Shown here: positions 1 to 6,589 of the stretch, one piece after another
Numbering within the stretch: position 1 is the first letter of the stretch
Layout of the letters: every line of letters begins with the position of its first letter
From: Sulfuriferula multivorans
Lineage (GTDB): Bacteria; Pseudomonadota; Gammaproteobacteria; Burkholderiales; Thiobacillaceae
Direction: 5' to 3'
Length of the DNA stretch: 9,769 nt
Assembly (NCBI GenBank): GCA_010365175.1
Contig: JAAFGW010000096.1
Location: forward strand, 1-9,769
Made by a program: the position numbers and the translations under genes
Notes under the pieces: model-generated
Seen by the model: only the letters and a program-made list of their open reading frames with translations
Told to the model about the DNA's origin: nothing
Databases searched by the model: none

Positions 1-267
1 ATCAGACTTTGATCTGGCCAGTCAGTGCATCAACGGCTCCGGATGAAATCCAGCGCTGCATCCCGTAGGCGCAGAACTAAATCAGCAACACAGCCCTCAT
101 TGCGTGCATAGGGGCGGGCATTGGCTGACGCGTTCTACTATTTTGGCGTGCTCAATATGCTTGCCTTTGATGCTCAGAGCATCAAGCCGTTGCATAGCAC
201 GTCAGCTTCACTTTTCCCAAGGCACCATCGTTTTAAAACCAGTGCGCTTTAACATCCAAGCGACGAT

Positions 268-292
268 GCTGTCAGGAGAATCACCTGACAGC
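268..292. repeat. Perfect 9-bp inverted repeat (hairpin)
   Basis: GCTGTCAGG (268-276) and CCTGACAGC (284-292) are perfect reverse complements separated by 7 nt. Neither strand has a T-run after the stem, so it is not a standard intrinsic terminator. Function is unknown. It sits in the gene-free left flank. Confidence 0.6.
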
Positions 293-551
293 TCGGCACG
301 CTAATCGCACGAGAACTGCATGCCGGAGCAAGTAGGCCGTGAAGCCGGTATTCAAGATCATCAACCGGTTGATGGTGCTGCGGGCGATTGGAAGACAGGG
401 ATGACGGCGATAGCCTGAGTAATCAACTTCTGCCATGTGACATGTTAGAAACATGGGCCAAAGATTTTCCGAAAATTCGGAACTCTGTTGCTATAGAGCA
501 GACGTAAAAATCGTCGCGATTAAGAAATCCTGTTTTGACATTGCCGGAATT

Positions 552-570
552 GGAGTTTTCTCGAAACTCC
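552..570. repeat. 7-bp stem-loop downstream of livM
   Basis: GGAGTTT (552-558) and AAACTCC (564-570) can pair around a 5-nt loop, 66 nt past the livM stop codon in the direction of transcription. It could end or protect the 3' end of the liv transcript, but the minus strand has no T-run after it, so a terminator role is only a guess. Confidence 0.35.
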
Positions 571-635
571 CACGAAATTTTCTTTGATGAAAATCGGAGT
601 GATGTTTTCCGGGCAGTGGTGAACTTGGTCCCACA

Positions 636-1601
636 CTAAGGGCGTTTGAAAAAGGCGGCAATCTCTCCCACGATGCCGCGTCGGAACGCCAGCACACAGA
701 TAATGAAGATCAGCCCAGTGACCATCGTCACCGACTCGCCGATTGACTTGAACCATTCGATGCTGGTCACAGCTGCCAGCCAGGTGCCCAAGTCACCTAG
801 CTTGTTTTCCAGCGAAATGATAATCAGCGCACCAATGATAGGGCCGAGCAGCGTGCCCAAGCCACCCACCAGGGTCATTAGTACCACCAACCCCGAGAGA
901 TTCCAGTGCACGTCGGTCAGCGTCGCAAAACCAAACACCAGCGTCTTGGTCGAACCAGCCAGTCCAGACAAAGCCGCAGACAATACAAACGCCATAAGCT
1001 TGTACTTGTTGACGTCATACCCAAGAGAAATGGCGCGCGGCTCGTTTTCCTTGATTGCCTTCATCACTCGTCCAAACGGCGAATGCACCGTGCGCATGAC
1101 CAGTGCAAACGAACCCACTGCGATGGCCAGCACCAGGTAATACATGTTCAAGTCACTGGCCAGGTTAACCACGCCCAGCAGCTTGCCGCGCGGTACCCCT
1201 TGCAAACCATCTTCACCGCCAGTGAACGGTGCCTGCAGGCAAATGAAATACACCATCTGCGCCAGTGCCAATGTGATCATTGTGAAGTAAATGCCCGTGC
1301 GACGGATCGCCAGCAACCCCATGACCAATCCGATGGCAGCTCCGGTTGCCGTGCCCAGCAAAATTCCAACTTCAGCCGGTAGGCCCATCTTGCTGAGAAC
1401 ATGTCCGGTGATATAAGCGGCGCTGCCGAAAAGTGCTGCATGACCGAATGACAGCAATCCGGTATAGCCGATCAACAGATTGAACGCCGAGGCAAACAGG
1501 GCAAAGCACATCACATTCATCAGAAATATCGGATATATGAAGAAGGGTGCTGCGATCAACGCGGCCAATGCAATGGCATAACCAATTCTGATATTCGTCA
1601 T
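636..1601 (-). CDS. livM: LivM-type permease of a HAAT ABC importer
   Basis: This is the second inner-membrane permease of a branched-chain-amino-acid-type (HAAT) ABC importer. The protein has 321 residues, is strongly hydrophobic and has roughly nine to ten membrane segments. Family signatures are NLLIGYTGLLSFGHAALFG (41-59), the cytoplasmic coupling loop SPFGRVMKAIKENEPRA (174-190), which contacts the ATPases, and GGLGTLLGP (246-254). The length is normal for LivM. The ATG at 1601 is preceded by GGAAG at a suitable distance. It starts 13 nt after the livH stop and is the last gene of the operon. The family assignment is firm. The symbol denotes family; the substrate is not shown by sequence and HAAT systems also carry aromatic acids, urea, amides and other compounds. 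Confidence 0.93.
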   Translation of the reverse strand: MTNIRIGYAIALAALIAAPFFIYPIFLMNVMCFALFASAFNLLIGYTGLLSFGHAALFGSAAYITGHVLSKMGLPAEVGILLGTATGAAIGLVMGLLAIRRTGIYFTMITLALAQMVYFICLQAPFTGGEDGLQGVPRGKLLGVVNLASDLNMYYLVLAIAVGSFALVMRTVHSPFGRVMKAIKENEPRAISLGYDVNKYKLMAFVLSAALSGLAGSTKTLVFGFATLTDVHWNLSGLVVLMTLVGGLGTLLGPIIGALIIISLENKLGDLGTWLAAVTSIEWFKSIGESVTMVTGLIFIICVLAFRRGIVGEIAAFFKRP

Positions 1602-1614
1602 CTAGTGCTTCCGT

Positions 1615-2499
1615 TTACTTTTCTTTGCCAAACAAGCCGGCGGGACGTATGAGCAATACGACGCCCATGAGGATGAACACCACGGTTGCTGATAGCTCGG
1701 GATAAAACACCCGAGTGAACCCTTCGATCACCCCGAGCCCGAGACCCGTCAGGATGGAGCCCATGATGGAGCCCATGCCGCCAATGACCACGACAGCAAA
1801 CACCACGATGATCAGATTCGATCCCATCAACGATGAGACCTGCATGATGGGTGCTGCCAGTACCCCGGCAAAAGCCGCCAACGCCACACCAAAACCGTAT
1901 GTCAAGGTCACCATTAGCGGTACATTGATGCCGAACGCCTCAACCATCTTGGGATTTTCAGTGCCGGCCCGTAGATAGGAACCAATCTTGGTTCTTTCAA
2001 TCACAAACCACGTGGCGAAACACACAGTTAGCGAAGCCACTACGACCCAGGCACGATAGTTTGGCAACATCAAAGAACCCACGTCTGTGGCGCCGGACAG
2101 GAGTGCGGGAACCTGATACGGTTGACCAGAAACTCCATAAAAAGAGCGGAATACACCTTCCAGCAGTAGCGTGATGCCGAAGGTCAGCAATAGACCGTAA
2201 AGGTGATCGAGCTTGTATAACCAGCGCAACATTGATCTTTCAATCAAGATGCCGAAGACGCCTACGACTATCGGAACGATGATTAGCGCGGCCCAGTAAT
2301 TGATGCCGAAATAGTTCAACCCCATCCACGCAAAGAATGCGCCCATCATGAACAATGCGCCATGAGCAAAGTTGATGATATTTAACAAGCCAAATATGAC
2401 TGCCAGGCCAAGCGACATCATCGCGTAAAAGGACCCGTTGACCAAACCGAGCAGCAACTGGCTCAACATCAAAGGCCATGGAATGCCAAATATTTCCAT
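1615..2499 (-). CDS. livH: LivH-type permease of a HAAT ABC importer
   Basis: This is the first inner-membrane permease of the importer and pairs with the LivM-type protein to form the channel. It has 294 residues, mostly hydrophobic. The hallmark LLNIINFAHGALFMMGAF lies at 38-55, the cytoplasmic loop ENPKMVEAFGINV at 181-193, and the conserved glycine-rich GGMGSIMGS at 240-248. The length is typical of LivH. The ATG at 2499 has AGGA upstream, and the gene begins 8 nt after the livF stop, so the two are surely co-transcribed. No truncation or frameshift is visible. The permease identity is firm; the transported compound is unknown. Confidence 0.94.
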   Translation of the reverse strand: MEIFGIPWPLMLSQLLLGLVNGSFYAMMSLGLAVIFGLLNIINFAHGALFMMGAFFAWMGLNYFGINYWAALIIVPIVVGVFGILIERSMLRWLYKLDHLYGLLLTFGITLLLEGVFRSFYGVSGQPYQVPALLSGATDVGSLMLPNYRAWVVVASLTVCFATWFVIERTKIGSYLRAGTENPKMVEAFGINVPLMVTLTYGFGVALAAFAGVLAAPIMQVSSLMGSNLIIVVFAVVVIGGMGSIMGSILTGLGLGVIEGFTRVFYPELSATVVFILMGVVLLIRPAGLFGKEK

Positions 2500-2507
2500 A
2501 TTTTTTC

Positions 2508-3263
2508 CTATACTCCGAGCAATTCACTAAGCACCGGCATCTTGGAATCAAGCTCGGAGGCCGCGAACGTCTCAACAACCTGCCCATGTTCCACAACATA
2601 GAACCGGTCTGCCAATGGCGCGGCAAATCTGAAATTTTGTTCCACCATCACGATGGTGTAACCCTTGGCCTTGAGCGTCACAATCATGCGGGACAGCGCC
2701 TGCACGATCACTGGCGCAAGACCTTCAGATATTTCATCCAGTAATAACAACTTAGCTCCGGTGCGCAGGATTCGTGCCACCGCCAGCATTTGCTGTTCGC
2801 CCCCGGACAGCCGTGTACCTTGGCTAGCCTTGCGCTCGGCCAGGTTCGGAAACATGTCGTAAATTTCTTTCACCGACATGCCTTTGTCTGTCTTTGATAC
2901 GGACGGCGGCAATAGCAGGTTCTCTTCCGTTGTCAGCGATGAAAATATCGCGCGTTCTTCTGGACAGTAACCTACCCCCAGGTGCGCTATCTTGTACGTC
3001 GGTAAATTGATCGATTCGACACCGCCGATTCTGATTGAACCTTTCCGGGCGCCCGTCAGTCCCATAATCGCGCGCAAGGTTGTCGTGCGTCCGGAACCGT
3101 TACGCCCAAGCAACGTGACGACCTCTCCCTGGTTCACCGTGATATTCATGTCCTGCAAAATATAGGACTCGCCGTACCAAGCCTGCAGGTTCCTTATTTC
3201 CAGCGCTATTCCCATCTTGCGTTCTTTTTCGACAATCGATTTCGGTTCTGCCGCAGTAGTCAT
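2508..3263 (-). CDS. livF: LivF-type ATPase of a HAAT ABC importer (Walker A Arg variant)
   Basis: This is one of the two cytoplasmic ATPases that power the importer. From the ATG at 3263 it has 251 residues. The ABC signature LSGGEQQM is at 152-159, and Walker B LLLLDE at 172-177, followed by ISEGLAP where many LivF proteins have PSxGLAP. The H-loop position is Gln (VEQN, 207-210), as is normal for LivF. The Walker A loop reads GRNGSGRTT (53-61): the usual invariant Lys is Arg59. The rest of the fold is intact, so this may be a tolerated subfamily variant. The start is chosen at ATG because AGGAG lies 7 nt upstream. A TTG at 3266 is in frame but only 4 nt from that site, and an ATG at codon 17 is also possible. 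The ATG overlaps the livG TGA stop by one base (TGATG), implying translational coupling. Confidence 0.92.
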   Translation of the reverse strand: MTTAAEPKSIVEKERKMGIALEIRNLQAWYGESYILQDMNITVNQGEVVTLLGRNGSGRTTTLRAIMGLTGARKGSIRIGGVESINLPTYKIAHLGVGYCPEERAIFSSLTTEENLLLPPSVSKTDKGMSVKEIYDMFPNLAERKASQGTRLSGGEQQMLAVARILRTGAKLLLLDEISEGLAPVIVQALSRMIVTLKAKGYTIVMVEQNFRFAAPLADRFYVVEHGQVVETFAASELDSKMPVLSELLGV

Positions 3264-4033
3264 CAATGCGCTCCTTCCAGAGCACCGGACGTCGTCCCCA
3301 TGTACGCCTCCATCACTTGCGGATTGCGCGATACTTCGAGGTAGCTGCCTTCAGCGAGCTTTCCGCCGCGCTGCAAAACGGTGATCTTGTCGCAGATCCC
3401 GGCCACCACGTTCATGTTGTGTTCGACCATCAGAATGGTGCGTCCGACCGAAACTTTTTTAATCAGCTCAGTGACACGATGCACATCCTCATGTCCCATG
3501 CCTGATGTTGGCTCATCGAGGAGCATCAATTCCGGCTCCATGCCTAGCGTGGTGGCGATTTCGAGTGCGCGCTTGCGCCCGTAGGGCAAATCGACGGTAA
3601 CTGTGTCGGCGAATTCGGTCAGATCGACCTCAGCCAGCAGCTGCATCGCGCGCTCATTCAGGCGTGCCAATGTGCGATCGCTTTTCCAGAAATGAAATGA
3701 GGTTCCAAGCGTGCGTTGCAGGCCAATGCGGACGTTTTCCATCACCGACAACTGTGGGAACACTGCTGAAATCTGGAACGAGCGAATAATACCCAGCCGC
3801 GCGATTTGCGCTGGCTCCGCGGCAGTGATGTCACGGTTGTTGAATAGAATTTCTCCCGTGGTGGGTACCAGGAACTTCGTGAGCAAATTGAAGAATGTTG
3901 TCTTCCCTGCACCGTTGGGTCCGATCAATGCATGAATATGCCCGCGTTGCACTTGCATATTGATGTCGTTGACAGCCGTGAACCCCTTGAAATCCTTGGT
4001 CAGGTGCCTAGTCTCCAATATCACGTCAACCAT
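3263..4033 (-). CDS. livG: LivG-type ATPase of a HAAT ABC importer
   Basis: This is the second cytoplasmic ATPase of the importer, 256 residues. Walker A GPNGAGKTT (38-46) is intact with Lys44. The Q-loop is RSFQ (84-87), and Walker B LMLLDE ends at Glu174 followed by PTSGMGHED. The H-loop His is in MVEHN (H205). The ABC signature is the LivG style, here LPYGRKRALEIA (149-160) rather than the more usual LSYG, a mild variation. The C-terminal extension ending near EAYMGT is typical of LivG. The ATG at 4033 has GGGAG 5 nt upstream. The gene is separated from the binding-protein gene by a 135-nt spacer holding a strong hairpin, and its stop codon overlaps the livF start. Confidence 0.93.
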   Translation of the reverse strand: MVDVILETRHLTKDFKGFTAVNDINMQVQRGHIHALIGPNGAGKTTFFNLLTKFLVPTTGEILFNNRDITAAEPAQIARLGIIRSFQISAVFPQLSVMENVRIGLQRTLGTSFHFWKSDRTLARLNERAMQLLAEVDLTEFADTVTVDLPYGRKRALEIATTLGMEPELMLLDEPTSGMGHEDVHRVTELIKKVSVGRTILMVEHNMNVVAGICDKITVLQRGGKLAEGSYLEVSRNPQVMEAYMGTTSGALEGAH

Positions 4034-4118
4034 CTTGGCTCCCGTATGTTCATGTGTTTCAATTCAACGGGCTGGCACAGACGGGGCTGCCATCGCACGT
4101 TTGAGTAGGCTCGGATTG

Positions 4119-4147
4119 AAACCGGCGTGTTGCCAACACGCCGGTTT
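4119..4147 (-). terminator. Intercistronic 13-bp stem-loop between binding protein and livG
   Basis: AAACCGGCGTGTT (4119-4131) and AACACGCCGGTTT (4135-4147) are perfect complements around a 3-nt loop, 22 nt after the stop codon of the binding-protein gene in the direction of transcription. On the minus strand the stem ends in GGTTTC, a short T-run, so it can act as a partial terminator or as a 3' stabilising hairpin. Either role would give much more binding protein than membrane components, as is usual for periplasmic-binding-protein importers. The structure is seen directly; its activity is inferred. Confidence 0.7.
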
Positions 4148-4168
4148 AAGCTCTGAAGTTCTAGCGGT

Positions 4169-5374
4169 TTATTTCCAGAGGGCGCACTTCGACTCGGCCT
4201 TGGTCATGTAGACCTGATCCCCAGGGACTGTCTGGATCAGTTTTGCATAGTCCCACGCGTACTTTGATTCGGCCGGAGTTTTTACCTGCATCAGGTACAT
4301 GTCATGGACCATCCGCCCGTCGGGACGGACGACGCCATTTTTGGCAAACATGTCATTGATCTTGGTCTGCTTAAAGTATGCCATCACTTTATCTGCATCG
4401 GTGCCGACTGCCTTCACGGCATTGAAATATTGCATCGTTGCAGAGTAATCGCCCGCATGGAACATGGTCGGCATCTTCTTCATTTTTTCGAAATAGCGTT
4501 TTGACCATTTACGGGACTCGTCGTTCTGATCCCAATACCAACCGTCGGTGAAATACAGTCCTTGTGCCTGTTGCAGCCCCAATGCATGAATGTCCGTGAG
4601 GAACATCAGCGGGGTGGCAACTTTCATCGATTTGGTGATGCCAAATTCGTTTGCACCCTTGACGATGTTGATAAGATCGCCACCGCCTGCTGCTACACCA
4701 AGAACCTCTGCCTTTGATGCCTTTGCCAGAAGCAGGAACGACGAAAAATCGGTAGCTCCCAACGGATGCCGGGCGGCCCCAAGGACGGTACCTCCATTGG
4801 CTTTGACCGTTTGGGTAGAGTCTGCTTCCAGCGAATGTCCGAATGCGAGGTCGGTAGTCAGGAAATACCAGCTTTTACCCCCTTGCTTGACGATCGCGGT
4901 GGCGGCAACCCTTGCGACCGAAACGGTGTCGTAGGTGTATTGAATCGTGTACGGATTGCATTCTTCATTGGTGAGTCGTGTTGTGCCCGAGCCAGCCGAG
5001 ATGAATACGCGTTTTTTCTCGGCGGCAATTTTCGCCATTGCCAGAGCTGTTGAGGAGTTGGAGCCACCAACAACAACATCAACCCCTTGCTGGTCGTACC
5101 ACTCGCGCACCCTGTTTGCCGCAATTTCAGGCTTGTTTTGGTGATCGGCGATCAGCAATTCAATTTTCTTGTCGCCGATTTTTCCACCTATATCGGCAAT
5201 TGCCAATTTCATCGCCTCCACGCCGCCTGGGCCGTCCAGGTCAGCGTAGACGCCAGACAGGTCAGTGATGAAACCAATCTTGATGACATCATTAGCTGCC
5301 ATGGCGATGTTTGTTAAACAAAGCGTCATTCCAGCGGCTGCTGCAAGGATTTTTGTTTTTGGCTTTATGTTCAT
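4169..5374 (-). CDS. Periplasmic substrate-binding protein of the HAAT ABC importer
   Basis: This is the extracytoplasmic receptor that captures the substrate and delivers it to the LivH/LivM channel (Peripla_BP_6, type I fold). From the ATG at 5374 it has 401 residues. An N-terminal signal peptide has Lys-rich residues 4-8, a hydrophobic stretch 9-24 and a probable signal peptidase I site AMA|AND near 26. No lipobox is visible. Family features include KIGFITDLSGVYADLDGPGG (32-51), ADHQNKPEIAANR (76-88), VGGSNSSTALAMA (102-114) and the C-terminal SKCALWK. The mature protein has only two Cys (139 and 397), a possible disulfide. This start is preferred because GGAG lies 6 nt upstream; a longer in-frame start at 5386 has no ribosome-binding site. 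It is the first gene of the importer operon. The ligand cannot be read from the sequence. Confidence 0.93.
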   Translation of the reverse strand: MNIKPKTKILAAAAGMTLCLTNIAMAANDVIKIGFITDLSGVYADLDGPGGVEAMKLAIADIGGKIGDKKIELLIADHQNKPEIAANRVREWYDQQGVDVVVGGSNSSTALAMAKIAAEKKRVFISAGSGTTRLTNEECNPYTIQYTYDTVSVARVAATAIVKQGGKSWYFLTTDLAFGHSLEADSTQTVKANGGTVLGAARHPLGATDFSSFLLLAKASKAEVLGVAAGGGDLINIVKGANEFGITKSMKVATPLMFLTDIHALGLQQAQGLYFTDGWYWDQNDESRKWSKRYFEKMKKMPTMFHAGDYSATMQYFNAVKAVGTDADKVMAYFKQTKINDMFAKNGVVRPDGRMVHDMYLMQVKTPAESKYAWDYAKLIQTVPGDQVYMTKAESKCALWK

Positions 5375-5430
5375 TGTCTTCTCCATTGTTGAAAAACAGG
5401 GTTTTCTAAACGCTCGCTACCCTTTCGTCT

Positions 5431-5445
5431 GGACTTAAACAGTCC
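5431..5445. promoter_or_regulatory. Short dyad upstream of the binding-protein gene
   Basis: GGACT (5431-5435) and AGTCC (5441-5445) form a perfect 5-bp dyad about 57 nt upstream of the binding-protein start. The position fits an operator or a leader hairpin of the importer operon. Such short dyads arise often by chance, so this is weak. Confidence 0.25.
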
Positions 5446-5618
5446 CTACAAGTCAGGGCATTTTGTGTCCGCTTTCAGACAAGCAAAAACTTTCACGATC
5501 CGTCAATCCTCAATCGCGTAGAACAGATCGGCAAGTCACGCGGGTAAGCAGGGCTCTTCTGGCCCCATCATCGTGACTAGCCACTCACCCATGGTTGGTG
5601 GGGCTTCTGACCGTTAGG

Positions 5619-5675
5619 TTACTGTGATTTGACTTCCACGGTTCCCTTGCAACTTGCTCGAATGTCTCACAGTAA
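5619..5675. repeat. 9-bp inverted repeat with 39-nt spacer
   Basis: TTACTGTGA (5619-5627) and TCACAGTAA (5667-5675) are perfect reverse complements. Each half-site contains TGTGA or TCACA, which resembles half of a CRP/FNR-type site. The 39-nt spacing could allow looping by a regulator bound to both halves, or the pair could be the remains of an element's ends. Function is unknown. Confidence 0.45.
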
Positions 5676-5836
5676 TCGTCTCAAGGTCCAATGATCGATT
5701 CTGATTGATCCATTTCGATTTGTTATATCTGAAATGGCTGATGTCTCGACGTTTTTACATCGATAGGTATTGCTGAAAGTGATTCGGTGTAAAGTGTCGC
5801 GTTGGCTATTGGCTCCAAGTAGACGCCGCTAGAAGT

Positions 5837-5992
5837 TTGGGTCGCGTCGGGTCTAATCCGCGGTGATTTAGCAAGAACAGCCCTTGCAAAGTACTCAAAC
5901 CTGCCGCTTTTCTCACATCCAATGGCTCGCCATTGAATCCACTGGACTTTGTTCAATACGTAGATGGCTTCAGTTAGTGAGACCCGACCCAA
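5837..5992. repeat. Multi-hairpin region closed by a 13-bp imperfect inverted repeat
   Basis: TTGGG (5837-5841) plus TCGGGTCT (5847-5854) pair with AGACCCGACCCAA (5980-5992), leaving a 5-nt bulge on the left arm. Inside are three successive local stems: AATC/GATT (5855-5858 with 5865-5868), GCAAG/CTTGC (5871-5875 with 5883-5887) and CAATGG/CCATTG (5920-5925 with 5930-5935, loop CTCG). Together they draw a branched fold. It could be a structured RNA or a small mobile element with terminal inverted repeats. Short stems occur by chance, so only the closing stem and the 6-bp hairpin carry weight. Confidence 0.4.
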
Positions 5993-6161
5993 GAGATTCG
6001 TTGATGTTGGGTGACGAAGTTGATTTAGGACTTGCGATGGCGGCCAAGTTCCGCTTGGCTGAAAATCCGCTGGACAAGTTCAGGGTCTCGTGCGCCCAGC
6101 GCGAATCAGTGTTCCTGCGCTCAAGCCCTTGAGGTGTCGCATTCTGATTGCTGAATCCGGC

Positions 6162-6186
6162 ACCCGCGCGCATGCGCACCGCGGGT
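6162..6186. repeat. GC-rich 7-bp hairpin with palindromic loop
   Basis: ACCCGCG (6162-6168) pairs with CGCGGGT (6180-6186) across an 11-nt loop. A 10-bp palindrome GCGCATGCGC (6168-6177) overlaps the stem-loop. No T-run follows on either strand, so a terminator is unlikely. It lies in the divergent intergenic region and may be a protein-binding site or the 3' end of something lost. Confidence 0.45.
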
Positions 6187-6510
6187 CTAACCTTGCTCCG
6201 TTTTGTGGTGGCGCAATTCTCACAGCGCTTTAAGCCTGCAGAAAACTTGGGGTGATTTGATGAGTTGTCGTTTGCCAGCAGATAGGTATAGCAAATCGAA
6301 ATGGGCTAATTCCAATTGGTTATTGGACGTTGCCGCTAGTTCTGTGCCATCCTCAACTTGTTCAGGGCGTGCGAGAAGTTTGCTGTCGAATACTTTCGCA
6401 TCAGTCCAATCGTAATGAGCAGTACGCCTGGCGGGAAGTAAGCTCTCCATGACCCATACCAAGAGACTCAAAAATTCAGTCTGTACGCACAGGTTCTATC
6501 AGGCGGAATG

Positions 6511-6525
6511 GTGAAAAAAGTTCAC
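6511..6525. promoter_or_regulatory. Candidate operator upstream of the aldehyde dehydrogenase operon
   Basis: GTGAA-N5-TTCAC (GTGAAAAAAGTTCAC) is a perfect 5-bp dyad 64 nt upstream of the ATG at 6590, immediately followed by the overlapping 8-bp palindrome CGATATCG (6525-6532). The place and symmetry fit binding by a dimeric repressor controlling the dehydrogenase operon. No regulator is encoded in the window, so the protein that would bind is unknown. Confidence 0.35.
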
Positions 6526-6589
6526 GATATCGCAAAGGCTTCGACGCCGCAATGCATCTCAATAACCAAATTTCTGGAAAGGCACGTTC

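Larger units (their letters stand above)
1..635. other. Left flank without a supportable gene
   Basis: I see no gene here that I can defend. All six frames are broken within about 70 codons. Short protein-like stretches appear on both strands: on the minus strand a run that includes LSGDSPDSIVAWMLKRTGF (near 290-235) and another that includes CVADLVLRLRDAALDF (near 100-50). They lie in different frames, are interrupted by stops, and match no family I recognise. This could be ordinary intergenic DNA or a badly decayed gene. It lies downstream of the minus-strand livM gene, and I found no strong intrinsic terminator for that operon. The hairpins present (268-292, 552-570) lack a following T-run on the minus strand. 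Confidence 0.5.
5375..6589. other. Long divergent intergenic region, no supportable gene
   Basis: About 1.2 kb separates the importer operon from the dehydrogenase operon. Open frames here are short (at most about 90 codons), lack good ribosome-binding sites and resemble no family. The plus-strand stretch LGDEVDLGLAMAAKFRLAENP (split near 6007-6069) looks protein-like but leads nowhere. It must hold the promoters of both operons; I did not find a convincing paired -35/-10 for either. It contains several dyads listed separately. It could be decayed coding DNA, for example a lost regulator gene, or an unusually long regulatory region. Confidence 0.5.

Noticed and set aside
268..292. Intrinsic terminator for the liv operon
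   Set aside because: The stem is perfect, but it is followed by no T-run on the minus strand and lies about 340 nt past livM.
104..304. 66-codon plus-strand frame in the left flank
   Set aside because: Composition is not protein-like, no ribosome-binding site is visible and no family is recognised.
646..1140. 164-codon plus-strand frame inside livM
   Set aside because: It is a shadow of the permease gene, with Ser/Thr/Pro-rich composition typical of antisense membrane-protein frames.
5387..5560. Sigma-70 promoter for the importer operon
   Set aside because: A TTGACG on the minus strand is present, but no acceptable -10 lies at 16-18 nt, so I do not call a promoter.
5884..6132. 82-codon plus-strand frame in the divergent region
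   Set aside because: It has no ribosome-binding site I can see, overlaps other equally open frames, and shows no known domain.
6220..6471. 83-codon minus-strand frame in the divergent region
   Set aside because: It begins at TTG without a convincing ribosome-binding site, matches no family, and lies in a region where all frames are short.
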